DNA from: an uncultured Clostridia bacterium
Lineage (GTDB): Bacteria > Bacillota > Clostridia > Oscillospirales > Acutalibacteraceae
Assembly (NCBI GenBank): GCA_945863885.1
Contig: CAMAZY010000013.1
Coordinates: 1 to 64,000, forward strand
Direction: 5' to 3'
DNA: 64,000 nt
This document shows positions 9,101 to 18,200 of this stretch, piece by piece. Under the pieces are notes generated by a model, which was not told the origin of the DNA, did no database searches, and worked only from the letters and a program-made list of their open reading frames with translations. The position numbers were made by a program, and so were the translations under genes. Numbering within the stretch: position 1 is the stretch's first letter; every line of letters starts with the position of its first letter.

Positions 9101-12100
9101 GAAGCTTCAAGGCAAAATACGATACTGCAATAAACGCTGACCTTCTCGGCGACGGCCCCGTTTCCGAGGGTGACGAAGCAAAAGACGGCAACCACGTTGC
9201 GTTCGACAAGTGGGTAACATTCGATGGTTCCGAAATTCCCGCTGTTCTTCAAAGTGATCTTAAGCTTAAGGCTACCTACAAGACTGAAAAGCACTCTCCG
9301 GTTCTTACCGAGGTTACCACTCCCCCGACCTTCATCGACGAAGGTGAAGGCATTGAAGAGTGTTCCTGTGGCAGAACCTGGACGGTTCCAATTCCCGTAA
9401 TTGAAGATACACAGGCTCCGACCATCAAGTCCTACATCGGTCAACGTTATTGGGATCAGAACACCACCGATTTCGGCGAAGTATTTGAAGCCTCCCCGAC
9501 AACCGCTATTATCTTCAATGCGGACGATAAGGCAGAAAGAAGCAAGTACAATCCGCTTGCCGAAAAGGGCGCAGGCGTAGCGACCATTTCTTACAGCGTT
9601 CAGCAGTCTGAAATTGACCCGGCAACTATCGCAGAAGCTGACTGGAATATCCGTTATGACTATGAACAGGTCAGCGGTGAAGTCAAAGAAGCCAACGCCT
9701 CCGGCAGACTCGGCAACCTGGGTCTTGAGAACGGAGTAACCTATATCGTATACGCAAAAGCGATTGACCGCAACGGCAACACCTCTTATGCAAGAACCGG
9801 TATGTTCTACTATGACGATGTTGCTCCCGTAATCGAAGTTAAGAGTTCACACCAGTACAAGAGCAAGCACTGTCTTGACGCTACCATTACGGTAACGGAC
9901 GACAGAGGAATTGCTTCTATTACACTTGACGGCGTAGCAATCACCGATAATCTCACTGTCACTGCGGCAGGACTTCACGAAGTCATCGCTGTCGATAACG
10001 GCGGAAATATCACAAAGGCTGTATTTGAAATCGTCGGCGAACATAAGTACAAGGCTTACACAATCGCCGCCACTTGTGAAGCCGACGGCAAGCAGTTCGA
10101 AAGATGTATGCTTTGCGGCGACGAAACTGCGGGCATTGCCATTCCGGCAACAGGCCACGATTTCACAAGTTTCATTTACACGGCTCCTACCTGCACCGAA
10201 AACGGCTACAAGACTTATGTCTGCTCAAACGGCTGCGGTGCAAAGGATATCGTTTATGACGACCCGGCAACGACAACGGGCGAACACACTTACGGCGAAT
10301 GGATCGTCGACGAAGCTGCAACCTGTATGGCTCCCGGCTTACAGCATAAGGTTTGCTCGAAGTGCTCTGACGTTGTTTACGAAGAGATCCCGGTAGACGC
10401 CGAGAACGGCCACAAGTGGTACCGTCCGGTTGTCACAAAACCGACCTGCACCGATGACGGCTACACAACCAGAACCTGCCGTTACTGCGGCAAAGCCCAG
10501 ACTTATGATCCTGTTCCCGCAACCGGCCACACCGCAAGCGGCGAATGGGTCATCACCGTTGCGGCAACTTGTACCGCTGAGGGAACTCAGGTTCAGTACT
10601 GCGCAAACTGCGATACAACAGAAGTTCAGAAGACCGAACAGATTCCGGCACTCGGACACAAGTATATTGCAACCGTAGTCGAACCCACTCAGACCGAAAA
10701 GGGCTACACCCTTTACAAGTGCGCTCGCTGCGGCGACGAATACAAAGACAATTACGTTGACCCCGTTAAGAAGTTCACCGTAACGTTCTTCGATGAAGAC
10801 AAGACCACACAGCTTGATCAGAAGACAGAGCTTCTGACCGGCGAAACCATTACAGCCGCTGATGTTGTCACTCCGACAAAGGCCGCTGACGCAACATACA
10901 AATATACGTTTGATCATTGGGCAGACGCTGACGGTAATGAAATCACAATGCCGATCACCGTCACCGGTAATATGGACGTATATGCAGTATACGCAACAAG
11001 ATACATCAACTACACCGTAACTCTTTATAAAGAAGACGGCACAACTCAGTTCAAGAAGGTCGGCTATCAGCACTACGGCGATACGCTTACCGTTAAAGAC
11101 GGACCGGCTAAGGCTTCCGATTCGATGTATGATTACACCTTTGCGGGCTGGAAAGCGCCGGGTGCAGAAGACAGCACCGCTTCCTTCGATATCAAGATTA
11201 CAGGCGATCTTGATCTTGTAGCCGCTTATACGGCTAAGCTCAGAGAGTACAACGTTGTATTCGCTTACGATGCTGAAAACGTCATCAAGACCGTTAAGGT
11301 TCAGGCCGGCAGTGATGCAACTGCACTTGCTCCGACAAACGTAACCAAGGCTTATGACAGCGTTTACCACTATGAATTCGAGAAGTGGAACACCGAGCTT
11401 ACCGATGTTCAGAAGGATCTCTATGTCAACCCGATCTTCAAGGCGATTGCCCATACCGGCACACCGAGCATTAAGCAAGAAGCTGACTGTACGAATCCGG
11501 AGATCACGACCTACACCTGCACCTGCGGTTACACCTATGACAAGGAAACCAAGGCTGCTCTCGGCCATGACCTGACCGACGCCGAACACCATGAGGACGA
11601 AACCGGTTACTATCTGATCTGTAACCGCTGCCGCGAAAAGATTCTTGATACAACCATCTTCTCCGCAACCTTTATGAGCGGCGATAAGACCATCAAGACG
11701 GTCGGCTACCTCAAATACGGTCAGTATCTGACAGCCGATCAGCTTCCGGCTGAGCCGACAAAGGCCGAAGACGCAAAGTATACGTATGCATTCAGCCACT
11801 GGGCACTTGCGGAAGACGATACCGATACGGCTATTGACCCGACAACGGTTAAAATCACCGGCAACGTCAGCTTCAAGGCTTGCTTCAAGGCAACGCTCAA
11901 GACCTTCACAGTTGTATTTGCGATTGACTCCGACCACGTTGTCAAGATCTTTAAGAACGTTGAAGCCGGTCAGAGCGTCACTTGTGATATCACACCCGAA
12001 CCGCTTACGAAGTATGATGACTACGGTCACTATGTATTCGACGGTTGGTCAAGAGATACTTCCAATGTCAGCGAGGATCTTTATGTCACCGCTAAGTTCA

Positions 12101-12723
12101 AGAAGGTTGACCACGTTTACACAACCGCTAAGACGGAAGCTACCTGCACCGTCGGCGCCGGCACAACTTATACCTGTGACTGCGGTTTCCACTACACCGT
12201 AAGCACCGGTAAGCCGCTCGGACACAATTGGATCGTTATTGAATCCAAGGAACCGTCCTACGAAGAAGAAGGCTACATCAAGTATCAGTGCGACCGCTGC
12301 GGCGAAACCAAGACGGAAGTTATTCCGGATAAGGATTATATCTTCATCAATATTACACTTGTTGATCAGGACGGCGCACCCGTACAAGGCGCAACCGTAT
12401 CACTTTATGACAAGGGCGAATTTGTAACCTCCGGTATTACCGATCAGAACGGCAAGGTAACCCTTGTTGTTGAAGAGGCAAAGGATTATACAATCGTCAT
12501 TTCCGGTGAAGCTGTTGACACAGTTACTGCTGATGTGACAGTCAATCCGGACGGTTCAATTGACATGAGCAAGGTACCGACGATTCATGTTGACAAATGC
12601 ACCTGCACCTGCCACAGAGACGGCTTCTGGCCGACAATCTTCAGATTCTTCCATAAGATTATCAAGATGCTTGTCGGTGAGTTCAAGTGCTGTAACAACC
12701 CCGACCCGAGATACAACAAGTAA
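6166..12723 (+). CDS. Secreted 2185-residue InlB-B-repeat / Cys-rich repeat surface protein
   Basis: The N-terminus is a classic Sec signal (MKKQ..., hydrophobic core, cleavage near AEAAS at about residue 33). From about residue 270 to 1040 there are roughly nine tandem InlB-type B repeats of about 70-90 residues, each with a 'YTVTFYN.DG' strand and a 'Y.F.GW' core and ending in 'A.Y'. An Ig-like segment follows (about 1085-1290), then about six Cys/His-rich repeats (1292-1532) of the form TC...GY...C..CG...GH, further B repeats interleaved with more Cys repeats, and a SpaA/CarboxypepD-like domain (VDQDGAPVQGATVSLYD). The last 41 residues combine CTCTCH with an aromatic/basic helix (FWPTIFRFFHKIIKML) and end in CCNNPDPRYNK. 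There is no LPXTG, SLH or dockerin. The likely role is adhesion or envelope architecture. It stands alone between its promoter and its terminator. Confidence 0.9.
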   Translation: MKKQLRKGLSLFLAVMMLMSAWVWVAPEKAEAASGTYHVKLVVSSNNNTGGWDAGRCTLNGKANNGKASSESQIWYGSDNRINFKGDRTWYEGDTDKFPTSVSYYYQFGGGVTHRKMDAYIRVYVNDIEVISCRCYSYEWGQNKGTKSASTPSSKYPQVSTITPNNPIELTAPKFGNPDPSTGSATFSATDNYGVAWTAALSFSSVYVNKTSDASSNLNTSKIKATSSGNKVTVTAYNGIQRENPGVSNGIFYAVVRTENGTVGSTKITVNNPTYTVRFHPNGGLIGKDEDTDKAVSDSTNPNYIEYTSEEYYYGSKIGKAPALAQKEGMDLIGFYKDIKPDSSALDDENYTGKFDGETKIDNRGDGQAWHAAWQAKPVTATFKNADGQVIGTLKARWNNTLLNLYGYDSAINAALYAAVDTATQNKFFDSTTKDPIFSSAGSTMKFMGWKVYSAKDLDGKNYDAIEDQSYKDAKLIGDTVFIAEYKRADAKKYTVSFYNTDGNVLTTKSDYNYRDNVIMPSDEPAKAADTTYTYEFKGWAMRAGANGVKYHVINDEGIDDNGAMISYLSKDADSFVVRDNAEYIPVFEKHYIDYTINFNYYDDGKVQQTATITSHFGDTIVAPAVKDNYTYNGYRYTLTGWTYGAGSVLDGTTACSGNMTFTATYDSGTPAVYTINFFDRTGNHLNPDNNQYTHNSAVTAPEVSMTEDDYDYHYTFAGWSPNVTATATKDVDYYAQYSKTPYYDVAFYNGTELVKSDRLLNGSPIVTPDVDPIKDEDMTGTYTFTGWADENGNPVTTVSGNTKLYAQYSTTYKEYTVTFKNDDGTVLSTAKYRYNDTVDVPEASKEADNTFTYSFAGWDTDVAAKCKGDATYTATYKKSYIYYQIQWLNDDGSLYKKENYTYNARILAPTTDPEPIAAGTPATGYSWILKGWQNVDTGEMYKRGDRITGNGSYKAVFEQAASICTVELYEEDGTTLYRSFKAKYDTAINADLLGDGPVSEGDEAKDGNHVAFDKWVTFDGSEIPAVLQSDLKLKATYKTEKHSPVLTEVTTPPTFIDEGEGIEECSCGRTWTVPIPVIEDTQAPTIKSYIGQRYWDQNTTDFGEVFEASPTTAIIFNADDKAERSKYNPLAEKGAGVATISYSVQQSEIDPATIAEADWNIRYDYEQVSGEVKEANASGRLGNLGLENGVTYIVYAKAIDRNGNTSYARTGMFYYDDVAPVIEVKSSHQYKSKHCLDATITVTDDRGIASITLDGVAITDNLTVTAAGLHEVIAVDNGGNITKAVFEIVGEHKYKAYTIAATCEADGKQFERCMLCGDETAGIAIPATGHDFTSFIYTAPTCTENGYKTYVCSNGCGAKDIVYDDPATTTGEHTYGEWIVDEAATCMAPGLQHKVCSKCSDVVYEEIPVDAENGHKWYRPVVTKPTCTDDGYTTRTCRYCGKAQTYDPVPATGHTASGEWVITVAATCTAEGTQVQYCANCDTTEVQKTEQIPALGHKYIATVVEPTQTEKGYTLYKCARCGDEYKDNYVDPVKKFTVTFFDEDKTTQLDQKTELLTGETITAADVVTPTKAADATYKYTFDHWADADGNEITMPITVTGNMDVYAVYATRYINYTVTLYKEDGTTQFKKVGYQHYGDTLTVKDGPAKASDSMYDYTFAGWKAPGAEDSTASFDIKITGDLDLVAAYTAKLREYNVVFAYDAENVIKTVKVQAGSDATALAPTNVTKAYDSVYHYEFEKWNTELTDVQKDLYVNPIFKAIAHTGTPSIKQEADCTNPEITTYTCTCGYTYDKETKAALGHDLTDAEHHEDETGYYLICNRCREKILDTTIFSATFMSGDKTIKTVGYLKYGQYLTADQLPAEPTKAEDAKYTYAFSHWALAEDDTDTAIDPTTVKITGNVSFKACFKATLKTFTVVFAIDSDHVVKIFKNVEAGQSVTCDITPEPLTKYDDYGHYVFDGWSRDTSNVSEDLYVTAKFKKVDHVYTTAKTEATCTVGAGTTYTCDCGFHYTVSTGKPLGHNWIVIESKEPSYEEEGYIKYQCDRCGETKTEVIPDKDYIFINITLVDQDGAPVQGATVSLYDKGEFVTSGITDQNGKVTLVVEEAKDYTIVISGEAVDTVTADVTVNPDGSIDMSKVPTIHVDKCTCTCHRDGFWPTIFRFFHKIIKMLVGEFKCCNNPDPRYNK

Positions 12724-12747
12724 CATTGAAGGTTTTATAAAAATGAT

Positions 12748-12780
12748 AAGGTGCGGTTTTCGGACTGCACCTTGTTTTTA
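12748..12780 (+). terminator. Terminator of the 2185-residue protein gene
   Basis: AAGGTGCGGT (12748-12757) pairs with ACTGCACCTT (12764-12773) across a TTTCGG loop, with one G-U pair, followed by GTTTTTA. It begins 25 bp after the stop codon. Confidence 0.85.
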
Positions 12781-12799
12781 TGAATATTTTTCAAAGCAC

Positions 12800-12828
12800 T
12801 TGACAGCATTGCTTTAAAGTGATAAAAT
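12800..12828 (+). promoter_or_regulatory. Promoter of the ilvA-ridA operon
   Basis: TTGACA (12800-12805) and TAAAAT (12823-12828) with a 17-bp spacer. Transcription would start near 12835, exactly at the beginning of the T-box leader. Confidence 0.8.
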
Positions 12829-12834
12829 GAAACT

Positions 12835-13107
12835 CCAAAAATATGAAAGGCAATGACGAAGCCGGTTTAAGCTGCGACATTCAGAAAGCCGATGGTTGAT
12901 GCGAATCGGTATGAAACGGCTTGACAACCCATCTCTTCCGAGCCGGACTCCTGAACGTTTCAGTAGGGTGTCCCGCGTATGCTGCGTTAGTGCAAAGAAG
13001 TTGTCTGACTTCAATGAGCGGCGGAGGAATCCGCAATTTGAGTGGTACCGCGAGTGTAAATGAATTTTCACCCGTCTCAAAGTAAGACTTTGGGGCGGTT
13101 TTTGTTT
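12835..13107 (+). promoter_or_regulatory. T-box leader (tRNA-sensing riboswitch) upstream of ilvA
   Basis: The conserved T-box sequence GAGTGGTACCGCGAG is at 13040-13054; its UGGN bulge pairs with the acceptor end of uncharged tRNA. It is followed by the terminator stem CCGTCTCAAAGT (13072-13083) with ACTTTGGGGCGG (13087-13098) and TTTTTGTTTT. The 5' half can form Stem I. An ATC triplet at 12905-12907 lies in a plausible specifier-loop context and would read tRNA-Ile, which fits a gene of isoleucine synthesis; I did not fold the RNA, so the specifier is tentative. Uncharged tRNA would stabilise the antiterminator and allow read-through. Confidence 0.9.
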
Positions 13108-13137
13108 TGCCCCAAAACAAGAAAGGCGGAATGTTAA

Positions 13138-14358
13138 ATGTTATCTTTAGACAAGGTGTTTGATGCGCAAAAGGTGTTAAAAAGTATAATCCGGGAAACC
13201 CACGCCGTGCGGGCACACGGAATAGCACCGCAGTGTGAGCTTCATCTGAAGCCCGAGAATCTGCAAATCACCGGCTCTTTCAAAGTAAGGGGTTCAGCCT
13301 ATAAAATCGCTATGCTTTCTGAGGAGGAAAAAGCAAAAGGCGTCATCGCTTGCTCGGCGGGAAACCATGCACAGGGCGTTGCGCTTGCTGCCTCAAAGAA
13401 CGGCATCAAATCGCTGATTTGCCTGCCCGATTCTGCACCGATTTCAAAGGTGGAGGCAACAAAGGGCTTCGGCGCAGAGGTTTGCCTTGTTGAAGGCTGT
13501 TACGATGATGCGTACAAAAAGGCGCTTGAGCTCAAAGACAGCGAGGGCTACACCTTCGTTCACCCGTTCGACGACGAAAATGTAATCGCCGGTCAGGGTA
13601 CGATTGCGTTGGAGGTTCTCCATGATCTTGACAGCATTGATGCCATCGTCGTTCCCGTCGGCGGAGGCGGACTACTTGCCGGAATCGCTTATACCGTCAA
13701 GCACATCTGTCCGAGCGTCGAGGTTTACGGCGTTCAGGTTGCCGGCGCACCGAGTATGTACAATTCAATAAAGGACGGAAAAATTGAATGTCTCGATTCC
13801 GTTGAAACCATTGCTGACGGCATAGCCGTCAAACAGCCGGGCGAAAACACATTTCAGCTTGTCAAAAAGTATGTTGATGATATTGCGCTCGTTTCCGACG
13901 ATGAGGTTGCAAGCGCTATTCTTGCCCTGATTGAAAAGCAAAAAATGATAGCCGAGGGTGCCGGTGCGGCGGCTGTTGCGGCGGCCATGTTTGACAAATT
14001 CCCCTTGCAGGGAAAACGAGTCGTCAGCATTGTATCGGGCGGCAACATTGACGTGACAAGCCTGTCGAGAGTAATTGACCGCGGACTGCTTAACTCAGGA
14101 CGTTCGTCAAGCCTTTTGATTGAGTTGATTGACAAGCCGGGTCAGCTTAAGGATATTTCAAGAATTATTGCCGACTGCGGCGGAAATGTAACGGGCGTTC
14201 ACTACGAAAAAGGCAACACGGAAAGAATCAACGGCTGTTATCTGAGAATCGAAATGGAAACCCGTGACTATCAGCATGTTAAGCTTATTATGCAGTCCCT
14301 GCGTGACGGGGGTTTCAAAATAGTACAATATAATAATGAAAGGAAGAATTTAAAATGA
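13138..14358 (+). CDS. ilvA: Threonine ammonia-lyase (threonine deaminase) with ACT domain
   Basis: A 406-residue PLP enzyme that converts threonine to 2-oxobutanoate and ammonia via 2-iminobutanoate, the first step of isoleucine synthesis. SFKVRGSA near residue 47 contains the PLP lysine (about K49). SAGNHAQGVA and VPVGGGGLLAG are the phosphate- and cofactor-binding loops. A single C-terminal ACT domain starts about residue 325 (LLIELIDKPGQLKDISRII). One ACT domain and about 400 residues match the short TdcB/clostridial type, not the long two-ACT E. coli IlvA. An Ile-type T-box upstream supports a biosynthetic role over catabolism. The stop codon overlaps the ridA start (ATGA), so translation is coupled. 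Confidence 0.93.
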   Translation: MLSLDKVFDAQKVLKSIIRETHAVRAHGIAPQCELHLKPENLQITGSFKVRGSAYKIAMLSEEEKAKGVIACSAGNHAQGVALAASKNGIKSLICLPDSAPISKVEATKGFGAEVCLVEGCYDDAYKKALELKDSEGYTFVHPFDDENVIAGQGTIALEVLHDLDSIDAIVVPVGGGGLLAGIAYTVKHICPSVEVYGVQVAGAPSMYNSIKDGKIECLDSVETIADGIAVKQPGENTFQLVKKYVDDIALVSDDEVASAILALIEKQKMIAEGAGAAAVAAAMFDKFPLQGKRVVSIVSGGNIDVTSLSRVIDRGLLNSGRSSSLLIELIDKPGQLKDISRIIADCGGNVTGVHYEKGNTERINGCYLRIEMETRDYQHVKLIMQSLRDGGFKIVQYNNERKNLK

Positions 14359-14729
14359 TCAGCAAAGTTCAGACCGAAAAGGCACCGGCAGCAATCGGAC
14401 CGTATTCACAGGCAACCGTTGTCGGCAATCTTGTTTTTACCTCGGGTCAAATCCCGCTTAACCCCGAAACGGGCACAATGGAAGGTGCGACAATCGGGGA
14501 GCAGACGCACAGAGTCTGCAAAAACCTCAAGGCGGTTTTGGAAGCAGCGGGGTCTTCGCTCGATAAGGCGGTCAAGACCGTTTGCTTCCTGAAGGAGATG
14601 TCCGACTTTGCAGAATTTAACGAAGTCTACGCCGAATATTTCACCGGAAAGCCCGCCCGTTCCTGTGTGGCAGTCAAAGAAATACCGAAAGGTGTTTTGG
14701 TTGAGGTTGAAGTAATTGCGGAAAAATAA
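14355..14729 (+). CDS. ridA: RidA family 2-iminobutanoate/2-iminopropanoate deaminase
   Basis: A 124-residue YjgF/YER057c/UK114 protein. RidA hydrolyses the reactive enamine/imine released by threonine and serine dehydratases, protecting PLP enzymes. The family pattern is complete: KAPAAIGPYSQA at the N-terminus, FTSGQIPLNPETG, and the C-terminal PARSCVAVKEIPKGVLVEVE that contributes the substrate-carboxylate-binding arginine. It overlaps ilvA by 4 bp, so enzyme and detoxifier of its by-product are made together under the same T-box. A strong terminator follows. Confidence 0.95.
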   Translation: MISKVQTEKAPAAIGPYSQATVVGNLVFTSGQIPLNPETGTMEGATIGEQTHRVCKNLKAVLEAAGSSLDKAVKTVCFLKEMSDFAEFNEVYAEYFTGKPARSCVAVKEIPKGVLVEVEVIAEK

Positions 14730-14739
14730 AGTCAGAGAA

Positions 14740-14775
14740 AACAGCCGGCAGACAGATGTTTGCCGGCTGTTTTTG
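14740..14775 (+). terminator. Terminator of ilvA-ridA
   Basis: ACAGCCGGCA (14741-14750) and TGCCGGCTGT (14761-14770) form a perfect 10-bp stem followed by TTTTTG. Confidence 0.9.
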
Positions 14776-15062
14776 AAAGGGAAGAAAACACGCGGAAACA
14801 GTTCGGCATTCTGACGAACCGGGCGGCCTTTTTATCTGAAACAAGCGGCAAAATCAGTCTATACAACATACAGTAATAATAAGCGAATTGAAACAAGCGA
14901 TTGTATACTTAAAATAAAGTATAAGAAATGCCGACCATTTTATGCAATTTTCACCGATAGTCCGAATAAATTTTGTTGATAACGCCGAATGGTAAATCTG
15001 CACAAAAATGAAACTCTCTGCCTATACAAAACGCAGAAATCAAAAAATAATTAAAATTTATA
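14776..15062. other. AT-rich non-coding region before the giant gene
   Basis: No gene is supported. The region becomes AT-rich toward its right end and leads into a promoter at 15063. A 71-codon open frame at 15008-15223 crosses that promoter and the leader and lacks a good ribosome binding site, so I do not call it. Confidence 0.5.
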
Positions 15063-15236
15063 TTGAAATGCTGACAACGGAATGTTATACTACCTATAGT
15101 TATAGGTGTCTTTATGGGGTGAATTGTACCCTTTTTGAAATTTCTGCCGGCGCTTTCGGGCGTTTCGGCTGTGTTTCGGTATTATATAGGGACGACCTAT
15201 TGGTAATATATACTTCATTCTAAGGAGGAAACTTTC
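15063..15236 (+). promoter_or_regulatory. Promoter and leader of the 9396-residue gene
   Basis: TTGAAA (15063-15068) and TATACT (15086-15091) with a 17-bp spacer; the start would be near 15098. The roughly 140-nt leader contains TGTACCCTT (15125-15133), GTTTCGGCTG (15162-15171) and CTAAGGAGGAAA, the same ordered elements as the leader at 6044-6165. GCCGGCG...CGGC and CGCTTTCGGGCG can form a nested hairpin just before the second element. Confidence 0.55.
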
Positions 15237-18200
15237 ATGAAACTTGGAAAGAAAGCTTTGAGTTGCGTGTTAGCTATCATGATGATAGTCTCCAGTGTTT
15301 CTGTCTGCTTCAGCGTCTTGGGCGCAACAGACACACCGGACGGCATTTTCACGCAAATCGAAATGCACTATGAAGGTCTCATGGACGCTATCGACAAAGC
15401 GAAGGACACAACCAATCCGGACACGTCGGGAGTACCTACACTCTCGGGCTCCGTCTGGGCGGTTGAAAAGGATACCTTTACCGGCGGCTGGCAGGCTGTC
15501 GCAAAGGCGTTCGCCTCTTTCGCAAAAGGTACGGCAGGTGTAAATAATACCTATGCTGACCTTGTAGCGGACATCAAGAACGACATCCCGGCAAGAGCCG
15601 CGTCAAGCGGACTTCCGCAGGCGGATTATGAAGCAATCGTCGATTACTTCAAATTCGGCAACGAGTCGACCGAATCTTTCGGTACGCCGGCGAAGGTTCA
15701 GCTTGCAATCGGCAGTGGCTTTGATCTGCTCGGCTGGAAAACGGTTGAGGAGATCGATACGGCGAGATCGTATTATATCGCTACGCTGACGATGACACCG
15801 TCAGGCTCAAACGGTACATACACGCTTGCTTCGGCGGACTGTATCAAGTTCTCTCAGGAGGACTATATCATTGCGTCCGGTAATAACGATATCACCGCAA
15901 TCAAGGACGTTCTGACTACATGCGTTGATGCGAACAAGTTCAGCAAATGGTTCACACAGAGCTCGATGACAACGGCAGAGCTCGGTGAGTTCTCGAACCT
16001 GTATAACTTCTTCACAGACACGATTGCCCTTTCCGGCTACGGTTATACGGCTGAGGAAGTGTGGAATCACTATGTCGCAAAACGTGTCGGTAAGACTTAT
16101 ACAGAAGCTGATGCATGGTATAACACCTCCGGTGCGGACGCAGAAGCAAGACCGCTTGCGCAGGATTATATCACCAAGCTTGATGCTCTGATGGTAATCG
16201 ACTATTCGGCTATGACAGCTGAGGAGCTTCTCGCTCACTACAACGCTGTTGTCGGCGTCCGTCAGGCGATCAACGAAGAAACATTCAGCGGTCCGATCAA
16301 GAAGATCATGAACGAGCTGAAGGCCTCCGACTATATCGGTCAGAAGACCTCCACCGTTGAAACCTATATTCAGGCTTTGGGACTTGAGGTCGCCAAGGCT
16401 TATGCCGCTGTGTACGCTGATGAGCTTGTAGCCCTCGCTAAGGAAGTCACCGATGGTCTTGTTCCGACTTATGACCGTTCCGACGAAGCTGCGGCGAAAG
16501 CATGGGAAAATTCTGAGGATCAGAAAAAGGCTCAGAACTGGCTCGACAGAGCAACCGTCCTCAAGGGCAACATTGACTCCCTCGTTCTCGCAAAGGCGAC
16601 GTTTGCGGACGTTCAGCTTGTTGAATCTGCAAACGGCAACCGTCTGACCGAGGCTGACTATAATACCGTTGTCAATCAGATGAAGATCACCACCGTTGAC
16701 TGCGGCGGTTCCGATGCGTTCGCCAACAAGACCGCAATGGATACCTTCATGAAGACAACGATCCTTGCCGGTAAGCGTTTCACGAAGCTTCAGGCCGACG
16801 CCGAAGAATTCAGAATTCTTTATAACAAAGCACTCGCTCTGAAGAACGACGCAAGTAAGGAGCTTATCTTCGCCGAAGTATACCCGAACGGACTTGATGA
16901 ATATGCCGCATACCTGAACGGCATCAAGGCCGCTGCAGCTGAGAGAATTTATAATCAATTGCGTACCATCGAAAAGTACCAAAAAGAAGGCGGCGGAATT
17001 AAATACTTTAACTTCGAGTCTATTATCCAAGCCTGGGAAGACATCGAGGTTGCAAGCGTTGCCGCACTTTGTTCTTTCCTTGACGCTGACCCGGCTTATG
17101 TTCCGACAACGGAGCAGGTGAAGGTTGCTGACATCCAGACCCTCTGGAACAAGTGTCAGACCTGGTACAATCAGGCTCTTTCCTTCAGGACCGGTCTTAA
17201 CAACCTGAAAAATCAGGCTTATAATGGCACAGGAGCAACAGCTGCTAACAAGGACACAAGAGTTCTTATGTACCTGTTGCAACAGTCATCATCATCTTCT
17301 TACGGCTGGGAAACCGTTGTGGGCCAGCTAAATTATGATGACATTCAGAAGTTCGTAAATGACATCGAACTGAAGCAGGGCACGAAGCTTAAGCTTGAAA
17401 AGATTCGTGAGCTCATGGATGACGCAGTTAAAGACTTCGATAGAATGCTTATTTCCGATGACCTCGGAACCCTCCTTAAATCGATAACAGAAGCGACTGA
17501 TGAAGACGGTAATGTTACCAACATGTTTGGTGTATGGAAGTATAACTATACATTCAACAATCCCGGTGGTACTACTACAACTGTTAAAAAAGGTGACGAA
17601 GTTAAGAATCTTCGTGAATTCCTGATTTGTACGATTGTTAATCTCCTTTATTCGGGAGATCTTCAAACCATGCTTTTCAAGCTGGTTAACGGTGCTCTTG
17701 GTTCGGTCCTTTATAACCTCGATCTCGGTGACAGTATGCCGGGAGCAGTAACCGGTTTCCCCTTGAATTTGGGCGATGAATGGAACTTCTTACCGGAGGC
17801 TCTCAGAGCTGCCATTCCGACTATGCCCCATTGGTTTACTGAAAACTGGAACGGAAATTCAAGAGGTCAAAGCGGCGTACAATGGAAACAGTGGTTTACC
17901 GGTGAAGCATACGGAAATTCCCGCTACGACTATACTGCAATTCTGAAAGTTCTTGAACAAGCACCAATCTATGGATCAGGTTCAAGCAGTCAGTCTTATT
18001 GGAAAGACAATGACGGTGCGAAAAGGCAAGGAACATCCGGTATCCCCGAATCCGCATGGGAAGCTTTAGACAGCACTGCTGCATGGCACATCGAAAACGA
18101 TGATGATTTATATCATTCTTTGGCTACTGTTTTTTGCGGTTTAGCGGTTCCTCTTGCTACAATCATAACCGGCGATACAAAATCTGTTGAAACAAGACTT

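Noticed and set aside
10339-12030. 563-codon open frame on the minus strand inside the 2185-residue gene
   Set aside because: It mirrors the codon bias of the sense gene (few TTA, CTA and TCA codons), has no ribosome binding site or promoter, and its product is a Val/Cys-rich low-quality sequence.
15008-15223. 71-codon frame upstream of the giant gene
   Set aside because: It crosses the promoter (15063-15091) and leader elements of the giant gene and has no Shine-Dalgarno sequence; its product is unremarkable.
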